Position numbers and translations under genes: made by a program. The notes below the pieces were generated by a model. The model saw only the letters and a list, made by a program, of their open reading frames with translations. It did not search any database and was not told the DNA's origin. From the NCBI GenBank assembly GCA_963578705.1, contig CAUZDT010000001.1, positions 1 through 62,931 on the forward strand: 62,931 bases of DNA. The letters run 5' to 3'. Positions 1 to 9,421 of this stretch are shown piece after piece. Each line of letters begins with the position of its first letter. Within the stretch, counting starts at the first letter, position 1. The DNA comes from UBA8886 sp963578705 (GTDB taxonomy: Archaea > Thermoplasmatota > Poseidoniia > MGIII > CG-Epi1).

Positions 1-46
1 CCTTGGGCAGAAAGCTGATTTCCGCTGCCTCCGCGGCAGTCACCAT

Positions 47-57
47 CTATTTTAAAG
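47..57 (+). promoter_or_regulatory. TATA-like promoter of tRNA-Leu
   Basis: The AT-rich element CTATTTTAAAG stands out in GC-rich sequence. It lies about 30 bases before the tRNA 5' end, the spacing expected for an archaeal TATA box. Confidence 0.6.
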
Positions 58-81
58 GTTCGGGAGGGGTGGAAACTGAGT

Positions 82-166
82 GCGGGGGTCGCATAGCCTG
101 GCCAATTGTGCCGGACTTAAGATCCGGTTCCTCAGGGATTCGTCGGTTCGAATCCGACCCCCCGCA
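82..166 (+). tRNA. tRNA-Leu (anticodon UAA)
   Basis: A complete class II tRNA. The seven-base acceptor stem pairs 82-88 with 159-165. The anticodon stem 111-115/123-127 closes a seven-base loop with TAA at 118-120, reading UUA leucine codons. The extended variable arm at about 128-141 is typical of tRNA-Leu, and the T-arm is 142-158 with a TTCGAAT loop. The discriminator is A166 and a CCA follows at 167-169. I see no intron. Confidence 0.95.
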
Positions 167-181
167 CCACCTTTCCTCCGT

Positions 182-565
182 TCAGCTACACGGCGGCACC
201 ATGCCCACCGCAAGCCGGTGCCGCCGCGCCGCGACGCGCCGGTAGAGCCAGCGCAGAACCGGCATCACGCCGGGAAACCGCGAGAGCAGCCAGAGCGGCC
301 AGCCCCACCAGACGTGGCGGCAGAGCTCCATGAGTGCGTCTGCGCCGCCGAGCACGCTGTCGTCGGGGAGCAGCAGCAAAAGCTCGTCCGGGGCGGCGGC
401 CGCGTCCGCCGCCCCGCCATCCTGGGCGAGCCGCTCGCGCACCCACTCCGCCTGCAGCTCCGCCAGCGAAAAGCCGGCGCGCTGCGCCAGCCCGCCCCAG
501 CGGGCGGCGAGCCCGTGGCAGAAGCCGCACTCGCCGTCATACAGCAGCCAGCCCGCCCCGGACAT
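182..565 (-). CDS. DCC-family (DUF393) thiol-disulfide oxidoreductase-like protein
   Basis: A 127-residue protein whose N-terminus carries the signature YDGECGFCHG (about residues 9-18), the two-cysteine motif of the DCC/DUF393 family. Members are small proteins of poorly known function, presumed to act in thiol chemistry. The middle holds an acidic, leucine-rich segment and the C-terminus is arginine-rich, both common in the family. I chose ATG at 565 because it places the DGECGFC motif close to the N-terminus. A TATA-like element near 628-638 (read on the minus strand) also predicts a transcript starting between 565 and an in-frame ATG further upstream. Its neighbours, tRNA-Leu and an M50 protease, give no pathway context. 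The family call is firm and the substrate unknown. Confidence 0.8.
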   Translation of the reverse strand: MSGAGWLLYDGECGFCHGLAARWGGLAQRAGFSLAELQAEWVRERLAQDGGAADAAAAPDELLLLLPDDSVLGGADALMELCRHVWWGWPLWLLSRFPGVMPVLRWLYRRVAARRHRLAVGMVPPCS

Positions 566-649
566 AGCGCGCCAGCCGGCGTTCCGTAAAAGCACGTTGC
601 GTCGCCCGTGGGCGACCCGCATGGCGCTGCGCAGCTTAAATATCGTTCG

Positions 650-1267
650 TCAGAAAGGTGCGATGGTCCAGTAGGCCATCGCGAGCGCCAGGATACCGGC
701 GACGATGCCGCCCCAGGCAGCGCTGCTCCACGCCATAATTTTGGAGCCGTCGAGCGGCGGGAACGGAATCATGTTGAAGCCGCCTAGGATGATATTGATG
801 ATTACTAGGAAGCGTGCCAGCGCGCCGAGCCAGCCGAGCGGCCCGGCCGCGCCAGCCAGCAACAGGTAGAGCGGAAATGCCGCCAGCGCCAGCGCGACGT
901 TGGTGAGCGGCCCCACCGCAGCGATGTGGCCGTGCTGCCGCGGGGTGACGTGGCCGGCGACCATCACCGCTCCCGGCGCCGCAATCAGGAAGCCGAAGGC
1001 GCCCATCAGCAGCGCCAGCAGCAGCCCGTTACGGTTGCCGCGGTATTCGGCCCAGCAGCCGTATTTCTGTGCCATCCACTTGTGCGCCAGCTCGTGCAGC
1101 AGGAAGCCGGTCATCACCGCCGCGAACGACATCAGCAGTTTCACTGCAAAAATCGAGAGGTTCGCCCGCGCCGGGCCGAGTCCACCGGCGAGTGCCAGCG
1201 CCAGTGCGACCGTCAGTATTGCGACCGATTCGGCAATCTGTGCCTTTTCGTAGTCGGAAAAGAGCAT
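650..1267 (-). CDS. M50 (site-2 protease-like) membrane metalloprotease
   Basis: A 205-residue polytopic membrane protein. The zinc motif HELAHK sits in a hydrophobic helix around residues 60-65. The second M50 signature, NMIPFPPLDGSK, follows near residues 165-176 and supplies the third metal ligand (Asp). The family cleaves substrates within the membrane. This is the minimal catalytic core without PDZ or CBS domains, so the substrate cannot be inferred. ATG at 1267 gives the compact core; an in-frame extension to 1447 is Arg/Gly-rich, lacks family character and would nearly abut the divergent gene at 1456. Both essential motifs are intact, so the enzyme is probably active. Confidence 0.88.
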   Translation of the reverse strand: MLFSDYEKAQIAESVAILTVALALALAGGLGPARANLSIFAVKLLMSFAAVMTGFLLHELAHKWMAQKYGCWAEYRGNRNGLLLALLMGAFGFLIAAPGAVMVAGHVTPRQHGHIAAVGPLTNVALALAAFPLYLLLAGAAGPLGWLGALARFLVIINIILGGFNMIPFPPLDGSKIMAWSSAAWGGIVAGILALAMAYWTIAPF

Positions 1268-1455
1268 CCCGCCCGGCCGGCGGTTAACCTGCAGTGGTTC
1301 GCCCCAGCCGGCGGTGAACGGGGAAGACTCGGTGCGATAGGTTGCCTGTCGCCCCCGCGAGCGGTCGCTCCACACGGCGCGCCACCCTGCCCCTGTCTTA
1401 AGGAATTTGGCCGGCGCGTGACGCAAGCGCTTAAGCGCGCCAGCCATCGGCGTGC

Positions 1456-1683
1456 GTGGAGGACGAGACGCTGCAGCTGCGCGCCCGCATCGCCGCGCTC
1501 GAGGCGGAGCTGGAGCAGCAGCGCGGAGCGCACGCCGCCGAGATGAAGCGGCTCAAGTCGGAGAACTACGCGGCGCTCGAGGCGTCGCAGACACGCTACC
1601 AGGGCGAGCTCGCTATCCAGCACGCCAACTTCGAGCGGCAGATTGTGGAGCTGAAAGCGCGTCTCAAGGCGTTCAACGTATGA
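1456..1683 (+). CDS. Small coiled-coil protein
   Basis: A 75-residue charged protein beginning at GTG 1456. Almost the whole chain is a predicted alpha-helical coiled coil (LRARIAALEAELEQQRG and similar heptads), with no cysteines, membrane helix or signal peptide. Its stop overlaps the start of the next gene by four bases (ATGA at 1680-1683), so it is probably co-translated with that membrane protein and may be its soluble partner. No family recognised. The biased composition makes homology hard to judge, but the overlap supports it being real. Confidence 0.6.
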   Translation: MEDETLQLRARIAALEAELEQQRGAHAAEMKRLKSENYAALEASQTRYQGELAIQHANFERQIVELKARLKAFNV

Positions 1684-2348
1684 ACTCCCAATTTTGGGCT
1701 GCCAACCTGCTCGGGATGGTGGTACTCTTCGCCCCGGCGTTCTGGCTTTTCCTGCGCACTATCGCCCCCGTCGAGGAGCAGCTGCAGGAACGCAAGCTCT
1801 ACCTGGCGTGCGGCGGCGGCGCTATTTTCGGGACAATAGCCGAGGTGCTGATGCTACTGGGCGGCTTCGACCTGCGCTCGTCCACCGTCGGCTACGCGTC
1901 GTTGCTGATTGTAGGGCCGGCGCTGGTGACGCTGGTGCTCTGGCTGGGGCTGCGGCTACGCACTTTCCGCGACGCGCGCTACGCCGGCTACTATGCGGCC
2001 GGCTTCGGCCTCTTCTTCGGCGCGGCGCATGAGTTCTGGAAGCTGCTGGTGCTCGAGGCTCGGCTTGGCGGGACGCTGCCGTTCCCTGGCGGGCTGCTCG
2101 ACGCCTGGTTCGGACTGGCGGCGACGGTGCTGCTGGGCGGCATGGCGCTCTGGCTTATGCCGGCGCTCCAGCGTGACAGCGGCGTCCGCACCGCCGCCCG
2201 GCTGGCGCTGCTCTACCTCGCCCTCGGCTTCCTGCGCATCTCGGCCATTGAGCGACCCGAGCCGGTGATTGACGCGGCGACGGCGCTCGCCTTCGCGGCG
2301 GGCGCCGCGGCGCTCTACCAGAAGGGCGCCGCGAGGCTGCCGGCGTGA
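1680..2348 (+). CDS. Uncharacterised polytopic membrane protein
   Basis: A 222-residue protein with about six or seven hydrophobic helices, an N-out-like start (MNSQFWAANLLGMVVLF) and a short basic C-terminus. Helix 4-5 carries a conserved-looking polar stretch (GAAHEFWKLL). I do not recognise a family; CPBP/PrsW-type proteases were considered, but their Glu-Glu and His motifs are not evident. It is the middle gene of a three-gene unit. It overlaps the coiled-coil gene upstream by four bases (ATGA) and the small zinc-ribbon protein downstream by four (GTGA), which points to coordinated synthesis of a small membrane complex. Confidence 0.65.
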   Translation: MNSQFWAANLLGMVVLFAPAFWLFLRTIAPVEEQLQERKLYLACGGGAIFGTIAEVLMLLGGFDLRSSTVGYASLLIVGPALVTLVLWLGLRLRTFRDARYAGYYAAGFGLFFGAAHEFWKLLVLEARLGGTLPFPGGLLDAWFGLAATVLLGGMALWLMPALQRDSGVRTAARLALLYLALGFLRISAIERPEPVIDAATALAFAAGAAALYQKGAARLPA

Positions 2349-2506
2349 TTTTCACCATAGTCCTCGTCCTGCTGTTCATCGGGATCATCGCCGGGATTTT
2401 CCTGTGGCAGAAGCTCTACAACCCCGGGGAACTCTGCGCCAAGTGCTACCGCGTGCTCCCGTCAGGTGCGCGCGGGTGCACGTGGTGCGGCGAGTCGCGC
2501 GATTAA
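2345..2506 (+). CDS. 53-residue single-helix membrane protein with zinc ribbon
   Basis: A very small gene starting at GTG 2345 that overlaps the previous stop by four bases. The product has one N-terminal transmembrane helix (about residues 2-20, rich in I/V/L). A short cytosolic or exposed tail follows with two cysteine pairs, CAKC (31-34) and CTWC (45-48), spaced as a four-cysteine zinc ribbon. The coupling overlap and clean CxxC pairs argue against chance. It ends just before a convergent gene. The function is unknown; it may be a metal-stabilised partner of the upstream membrane protein. Confidence 0.65.
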   Translation: MIFTIVLVLLFIGIIAGIFLWQKLYNPGELCAKCYRVLPSGARGCTWCGESRD

Positions 2507-2587
2507 TTGGTGATTAATCCCGCCGTGGTTCCAGCATCCGCTGGTGGCGCCAGCCACTAGAAAGGCTGCGCCCGTTCCGAAGCAGAG

Positions 2588-3112
2588 TCAGCTCCGCTTC
2601 GGTTCGACAATTATCATCAGCGCCCAGCCAGTCACGCCGCCGGCGAGCAGTCCGGTAATCAGCCGGCGCAGGTTGGTCGACTCGTAGCCGGTCAGCAGCT
2701 GGATGGTCCCGTCGAGTCCTATAGGCACTAGCGCCAGCAATACCAGCGGTAGCGACAGCTCCGGGCGACGCCGCAAGGCGACGGTGAAGCCCAGCGCCAG
2801 CCCGGCAAAGATGCCTAGGTCGCGCGCGCAGAATGGCATCTGGTTACCCGCGTAGGCGTAGGAGCGGCTCGAAATCTGGTGGCAGTTTGCGTCGCCCAGC
2901 CAGTAGACCGCCGCGGCGACGGGGTTCATCGTGTCGAGCGTCTCCCGGTTATCGACGCGCCCGACGTAGCCCGACAGGTCCCCGGTCGCCCCCGGCTCGA
3001 GCAGCAGCGGCCCGCCAGTGACCAGCAGCACCCAGCCCCAGAGCAGCGCCAGCGCCACCTGCTCGCGGCGCGAAAGCGCGGCGACGAAGCGTGCCACTTG
3101 CGAAGCGGTCAC
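2588..3112 (-). CDS. DUF2085 membrane protein
   Basis: A 174-residue protein with about four transmembrane helices. It carries the DUF2085 signature: CHQ near residue 82 followed by QMPFCARDLGIFAG, with the paired cysteines and CxRD motif. The family is widespread in archaea and bacteria and has no established function. GTG at 3112 overlaps the stop of the upstream zinc-ribbon gene by four bases (GTGA), so the two are probably translated together. In-frame sequence beyond the GTG is low-complexity Arg/Ala/Gly and unlike the family. Confidence 0.82.
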   Translation of the reverse strand: MTASQVARFVAALSRREQVALALLWGWVLLVTGGPLLLEPGATGDLSGYVGRVDNRETLDTMNPVAAAVYWLGDANCHQISSRSYAYAGNQMPFCARDLGIFAGLALGFTVALRRRPELSLPLVLLALVPIGLDGTIQLLTGYESTNLRRLITGLLAGGVTGWALMIIVEPKRS

Positions 3113-4113
3113 GCCTCGAACCGCTCGCGGTCGCCGAGCAATAACAGGAGCGCCGCCAGCGACAGCAAGCTGCCGAGCAGGAAGCCCCAGCTCAGGATGC
3201 CCGCCACCGCGCCGAACAGCGCCAGCCGGAAGTGGCGCTCGAGCAGCGCCGCGCCTCCCCCGAGTAGCGCCAGCAGCGCCATCACCGCTAGCACCGGCGC
3301 CTGCGCGGCGCTGGGCGGCCACGGTCGCGCGACGTTGCTGCGCTGGTCGGTGACGTCGTGGCCGTCGCCCGGCTCGAGCTGCGCGTTGAGCAGGTTGGTC
3401 GCGGCGGGCCGCAGGTCAATCCAGGTCGAGTCGGTGCGGTAGCCGGGGCTGAAGAATGTCACCTTCAGTTCGCCGCTGGTCAGGTTGTGCAGGAAGTAGC
3501 GCCCCTCTCCGTCGCTGAAGGTCTGCTGGCCGCCGGCGGCGACGCGCACGTTCTCGAGCGCGGTGCCGTTGACGTCAATCACCGAGCCGTAAAGGCTGGC
3601 TGTCGCCGGCTCGTCCCAGGGCGAGTCGTAGCCGCTCCACTTGATGGCGGTCGCGGTCGCCGCGAACAGGCCGAGCACCGCTACCGCGAGCAGCAACAGC
3701 CCCGCCAGCTGCGCCTTGCTGCGCGGGCCGTCGATGACCGACTGCAGCCGCTCGACGCGGTAGGCGGTCGAGAGCTCGTCCAGCAGCTCCAGCGCGCCGG
3801 GCGCGGCTGGCTCGGGCGGGACGGGCGGCTCGCTGGGGGGTGCGGGCTCCCCGTCAGGCGATGGGTCGCCTTGGGGGGGTTCGTCTTCCGCTTCGTCCTC
3901 CTCCGGTTCTTCCTCTGCGTCAGCCGTTTCCTCGTCGGGCGCTTCTTCTGCGACCGTTTCTTCGGCTGCTGGAGCCTCTTCTGCTGCAGGCGCTTCTTCG
4001 CCCGGGACGTCGAAGCCGTGGTCGCAGCTGGGGCAGGCGACCGACTGCCCCGGCCGGCGTCCGGTATCGAAGCGGATGAAACAGACGGGGCACTCCAACT
4101 GTTGCGTCACCAT
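3109..4113 (-). CDS. Zinc-ribbon / acidic linker / carboxypeptidase-regulatory-like membrane protein
   Basis: A 334-residue multi-domain protein. Residues 8-32 form a zinc ribbon (CPVC and CPSC pairs). Residues 38-105 are an acidic Glu/Ala/Pro linker, and a membrane helix lies near 135-157. Residues about 168-250 look like an extracytoplasmic carboxypeptidase-regulatory-like beta-sandwich (GSVIDVNGTALENVRV, DGEGRYFLHNL). The C-terminus has three or four membrane helices. The order suggests a cytosolic metal-binding head tethered to an outer beta-domain. It overlaps the DUF2085 gene by four bases. Similar acidic-linker/TM designs recur at 61594 and 62384. The function is unknown; a role in envelope organisation or signalling is only inference. 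Confidence 0.7.
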   Translation of the reverse strand: MVTQQLECPVCFIRFDTGRRPGQSVACPSCDHGFDVPGEEAPAAEEAPAAEETVAEEAPDEETADAEEEPEEDEAEDEPPQGDPSPDGEPAPPSEPPVPPEPAAPGALELLDELSTAYRVERLQSVIDGPRSKAQLAGLLLLAVAVLGLFAATATAIKWSGYDSPWDEPATASLYGSVIDVNGTALENVRVAAGGQQTFSDGEGRYFLHNLTSGELKVTFFSPGYRTDSTWIDLRPAATNLLNAQLEPGDGHDVTDQRSNVARPWPPSAAQAPVLAVMALLALLGGGAALLERHFRLALFGAVAGILSWGFLLGSLLSLAALLLLLGDRERFEA

Positions 4114-4162
4114 CGGCGCGGACTTGCACCCGCGTTAAATAAACGTGGCGACTCGCCGCGCC

Positions 4163-4960
4163 ATGGAACCGGCGATAGCGCTGCTGCTCGGCATCGTGCA
4201 GGGCCTTACGGAGTGGCTGCCGGTCAGCAGCAGCGGCCACCTGGTGATTTTCGAGCACTTCAGCGACGTGCGCCCGCCGCTATTCTTCAACATCGCGCTG
4301 CACCTCGGCACGCTGCTCGCCGCTGGCTGGCTGCTGCGCGCCGAAATCACGGGGGCGCTGCGCGCGACGCCTGGGGCACTGCGCGCGATGCGTGCTGGCA
4401 CGGCCGACCCCAACGAGCGCACCGTGCTGCTGGTGCTGCTGGCGAGCATCCCGACGGCGGTCATCGGCTACAGCTTCGACTCGCTCGCGAGCGGCTGGCT
4501 GGGCTCGCTGCAAATTACGGGAGCGGGGCTGCTGGTGACCGCCGGCGTGCTCTGGCTCTCGCGCGGTCGCAGCGGCACGCTCGATACCGCGAGCGTGCCG
4601 CTAGTCGTCGGCGTCTGGATGGGGCTGGCGCAGGGGCTGGCAGTGCTGCCGGGGCTCTCGCGCTCGGGGCTGACGATTGCGGCCGGCATGGTGGCCGGCA
4701 TGCGCCCCGTCGCAGCGGCACGACTCTCGTTCCTGATGTCGATGCCCGCCATCCTCGGCGCAACCGCCCTCGAGCTGCTGCAGGAGCGCGAGGGCGCGCT
4801 CGCGGGCGTCGCGCCGGCCGAGTTCGCGCTCGGGATAGCCGCCGCGGCCGTTACCGGCTTCCTCGCGCTGCGCTGGCTGCTGGCGCTCGTGGAGCAGCGC
4901 CGCTTCCATTGGTTCGCGCCCTACTGCGGGGTGGTCGGCCTGATTCTCCTGTCGCTCTAG
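4163..4960 (+). CDS. uppP: Undecaprenyl/polyprenyl-diphosphatase (UppP/BacA family)
   Basis: A 265-residue membrane enzyme that removes a phosphate from polyprenyl diphosphate to regenerate the monophosphate lipid carrier. Both family signatures are intact: GLTEWLPVSSSGHL (residues 15-28) and the second Gly/Ser/Arg box LPGLSRSGLTIAAG (about 168-181). The length matches bacterial UppP (about 265-275). In an archaeon without peptidoglycan the likely role is recycling of the lipid carrier for N-glycosylation or polysaccharides. ATG at 4163 is about 25 bases after the TATA-like GTTAAATAAA (4134-4143), so the mRNA is probably leaderless. It ends tail-to-tail with the lipoprotein gene. Confidence 0.92.
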   Translation: MEPAIALLLGIVQGLTEWLPVSSSGHLVIFEHFSDVRPPLFFNIALHLGTLLAAGWLLRAEITGALRATPGALRAMRAGTADPNERTVLLVLLASIPTAVIGYSFDSLASGWLGSLQITGAGLLVTAGVLWLSRGRSGTLDTASVPLVVGVWMGLAQGLAVLPGLSRSGLTIAAGMVAGMRPVAAARLSFLMSMPAILGATALELLQEREGALAGVAPAEFALGIAAAAVTGFLALRWLLALVEQRRFHWFAPYCGVVGLILLSL

Positions 4961-5568
4961 GATTGCAGGATTTCGGTCTGGACGACCAGTTCGTATTTGC
5001 CTGAATAGAGTTGCGAGGCGAGCCCCTCCATCCCCGAGCCGGAGATGGTAATGGTCCACTCGCCCTCGACGTTCGGCAGCGGCGGTGTGTAAGGGCCGAT
5101 TTCCTTTTCGTTGTCGGTCCAGTAGACGATTTCGTAGCAGGGCGGTTCGCGGTCGTCACGGCAGAACTCCTCGCCGTCCGGGGTGCGGAAGGTGAGGTCG
5201 AGTGTCCCCGCCGGGCCTTCCTCGGGCTGCTCGCCGCCGATGAGCATGTAGTCAATCGTAATCTCGACTCGCAGGTAGCGCGCGCCCTGCGGCAGCTCAA
5301 ATTTGTTGGTATACTCGACCCAGGAGAGGTTCTGCAGCGCCTGCTGGAACTGGAGCGGGTCCTCGGCAATATCCAGCGCCGCCTCGATTAGCGTATCCTG
5401 GTCCTGGTCGGGGTCGGGCGCAAACTGTCCCTCGAAGCGGTTGAGCTCGACCTGCGTGTAGACCGCCTCCTGCTCGGGCACCAGCCGGTCCATCAGCCCG
5501 TTCATGGCCGGCACGTCGATGCAGCCCACCGTGGCGAGCATCAACGCGACAGCTAGCATCCGCTTCAT
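4957..5568 (-). CDS. Putative lipoprotein of unknown function
   Basis: A 203-residue secreted protein. The N-terminus is a short basic start, a hydrophobic core and a lipobox-like TVGC with Cys at residue 16, indicating a lipid-anchored exported protein. The mature part is acidic and rich in beta-type sequence (YLRVEITIDYMLIGG, GEWTITISGSG). It also has one cysteine pair (FCRDDREPPCY) that could form a disulfide. I do not recognise a domain; the C-terminal half resembles a beta-sandwich binding module. Its stop overlaps the convergent uppP stop by four bases, and a TATA-like AT-rich segment lies near 5583-5600. Confidence 0.65.
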   Translation of the reverse strand: MKRMLAVALMLATVGCIDVPAMNGLMDRLVPEQEAVYTQVELNRFEGQFAPDPDQDQDTLIEAALDIAEDPLQFQQALQNLSWVEYTNKFELPQGARYLRVEITIDYMLIGGEQPEEGPAGTLDLTFRTPDGEEFCRDDREPPCYEIVYWTDNEKEIGPYTPPLPNVEGEWTITISGSGMEGLASQLYSGKYELVVQTEILQS

Positions 5569-5743
5569 GGGCGCCCCGTGCGCTTAAGGGATTAAAGATT
5601 GACGGCGTCATTTGTTAATGTTGGGGCTGGAGGCGATAGCAGCCGCGTGTCGCGCGTAGCGGGACACGCTAGGCTGCGTTTGCCAGTCCGCGACCGAAGG
5701 GAGCGGGCGGCAGATTGATAACCCCACCATCGCCCTCGTCGCC

Positions 5744-7369
5744 GTGGAAGCGGAGGAGGCGCTGCGCGCAGCCGCATTGCAGGAGGCGGCGCGGCATGGT
5801 GCGGCGCAGCCGAAGTCGGTGCTGGGGAAGGTGCTCGGCACGCACGCCGAACTGCGGCCGCAGGCGCGCGAACTCGGCGCGGTCGCCGAGCGCATCGTTG
5901 CCGAAGTGAACGCGCTCTCGCCGGCAGAAGTGGCAGCGCAGGCGCCCGCCCCGCCGGAGCCTCGCCAGGCGACTGACGGCGGCCGTACGGGGCTCCCGTC
6001 GCTCGAGGCCGACGGTGCGGTGGTACTGCGCTTCGCGCCCGGTCCGAGCGGGCCGCTGCACCTCGGCCATTCGCGCGCAGTGGCGCTGAACCACGCCTAC
6101 CGCGAACTGCACGATGGCAAGCTCATCCTGCGGCTGGAGGACACCAACCCGGCGGCGGTCGACCCCGGGGCGTACGACCTCATCACTGCCGATATGGAGT
6201 GGCTCGGCGCGACGCCCGACGAGACTGTCGTCCAGTCGGACCGGCTCGAGATTTACTACGGCGACGCCCGCGAGCTGCTGTCGCGCGGTGCGTCCTACGT
6301 TTGCCATTGCGACGCCGAGGAGTGGCGCGAGCTGAAGCGCCAGAGCACCGCCTGCCCCTGCCGCCCCGGCGAGCCTGAAGTGCAGCTGGCGGCGTTCGAA
6401 GCGCTGCTCGCGGGGGGCGACGGCATCGTCGTCGTGAAAACCGACCTCGAAGACCGGAACCCGGCGCTGCGCGACTTCGTCGCCTTGCGGGTCGCTGAAA
6501 CACCGCACCCGCGGCAGGGCGATGCGTGGCGGCTCTGGCCGACCTACAACTTCGCGGTCGCGGTCGACGATTACCGGCTCGGCGTGACGCACGTGCTGCG
6601 CGGCAAGGACCACCTCAACAACACGCAGCGCCAGCAGTGGGTCTACCGTCACCTCGGCTGGGACGAGCCGCAGTTCATCCACTACGGACTGGTCTCGATT
6701 CCCGGCACGTTGCTCAAGACCAGCACCATCCGCGAAGGCCTCACTGCTGGGAAATACTCAGACTGGGACGACCCCCGGCTCGCGACGCTGGCGGCGCTAC
6801 GGCGACGCGGCTACCAGCCGCAGGCCATCATGGATTACTGGGTTGCCGCCGGTGTCAAGGAGGCCGACATCACGCTCTCGTGGCAGAACCTGGAGGCGGC
6901 CAACCGCGCGCTCGTCGAGCCCGAAGCGAAGCGGCTTTTCTGGGTGCCGGAACCGGTCGAGCTGCTGCTCGACGCACCGCAACCACTGGAGAAGCGGGCG
7001 CCGTTCCACCCCGACCGTGACGAGATGGGCGAGCGACGCGAAACGGTCGCGCCCGGCGCGACCGTTTTGCTGCCGGCAGCCGACGTGCAGAAGCTGGCGG
7101 AGGGCGACCTGCTACGGCTCAAGAACTTGTGCAACTGCCGGCTGCGCGACGGCCGGCTCGAGCACGCCGGTGACGACCCCGTCAAGGGCGTGCCAATCGT
7201 CCAGTGGTGCGCTGCGGGCACACCGCTGCAGCTGCTGCGGCCGGACGGCTCGACGGCCGACGGAATCGCGGAGCCGGCGGCCGCGGAACTGGAAGGCGAA
7301 GTGGTGCAGTTCGAGCGGGTCGGCTTCGTCAGGTTGGAGCGAGGGCAAGCGCCGTTCCTGCATCGCTGA
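5744..7369 (+). CDS. gltX: Glutamyl-tRNA synthetase (archaeal type)
   Basis: A 541-residue class I synthetase that charges tRNA-Glu, and in many archaea also tRNA-Gln for later amidation. The N-terminal helical extension (about residues 1-90) is typical of the archaeal/eukaryotic GluRS branch. The HIGH motif appears as HLGH (106-109) in GPSGPLHLGHSRA. The KMSKS-equivalent is LKTSTIREG (about 324-332). The C-terminal half is the beta-barrel anticodon-binding type shared with GlnRS, not the bacterial helical type. GTG at 5744 fits the usual N-terminus (EEALRAAALQEAARH). It is followed 74 bases later by gyrB in the same direction, but gyrB has its own promoter. Confidence 0.95.
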   Translation: MEAEEALRAAALQEAARHGAAQPKSVLGKVLGTHAELRPQARELGAVAERIVAEVNALSPAEVAAQAPAPPEPRQATDGGRTGLPSLEADGAVVLRFAPGPSGPLHLGHSRAVALNHAYRELHDGKLILRLEDTNPAAVDPGAYDLITADMEWLGATPDETVVQSDRLEIYYGDARELLSRGASYVCHCDAEEWRELKRQSTACPCRPGEPEVQLAAFEALLAGGDGIVVVKTDLEDRNPALRDFVALRVAETPHPRQGDAWRLWPTYNFAVAVDDYRLGVTHVLRGKDHLNNTQRQQWVYRHLGWDEPQFIHYGLVSIPGTLLKTSTIREGLTAGKYSDWDDPRLATLAALRRRGYQPQAIMDYWVAAGVKEADITLSWQNLEAANRALVEPEAKRLFWVPEPVELLLDAPQPLEKRAPFHPDRDEMGERRETVAPGATVLLPAADVQKLAEGDLLRLKNLCNCRLRDGRLEHAGDDPVKGVPIVQWCAAGTPLQLLRPDGSTADGIAEPAAAELEGEVVQFERVGFVRLERGQAPFLHR

Positions 7370-7383
7370 TTCGCTGACGACAG

Positions 7384-7393
7384 ATATTTAAAA
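7384..7393 (+). promoter_or_regulatory. TATA-like promoter of gyrB
   Basis: ATATTTAAAA is a strong AT-rich element in the gltX-gyrB gap, predicting a start near 7414 and a leader of about 30 bases. A second, weaker element (CTTTTAAC, 7405-7412) could give a shorter leader. Confidence 0.6.
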
Positions 7394-7443
7394 ACAGGGG
7401 CACACTTTTAACCCCATACGCTTGCCGTCCCGGCAGGTAGAGC

Positions 7444-9405
<1,962 letters not shown>

Positions 9406-9421
9406 GGCTGCTCCGGCGCGA

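Noticed and set aside
3358..5004. 548-codon plus-strand frame spanning the zinc-ribbon and uppP genes
   Set aside because: It crosses a start/stop boundary of two real genes and reads as low-complexity Arg/Ala.
5669..6682. 337-codon minus-strand frame over gltX
   Set aside because: GluRS motifs are on the other strand and complete; this frame shows no domain.
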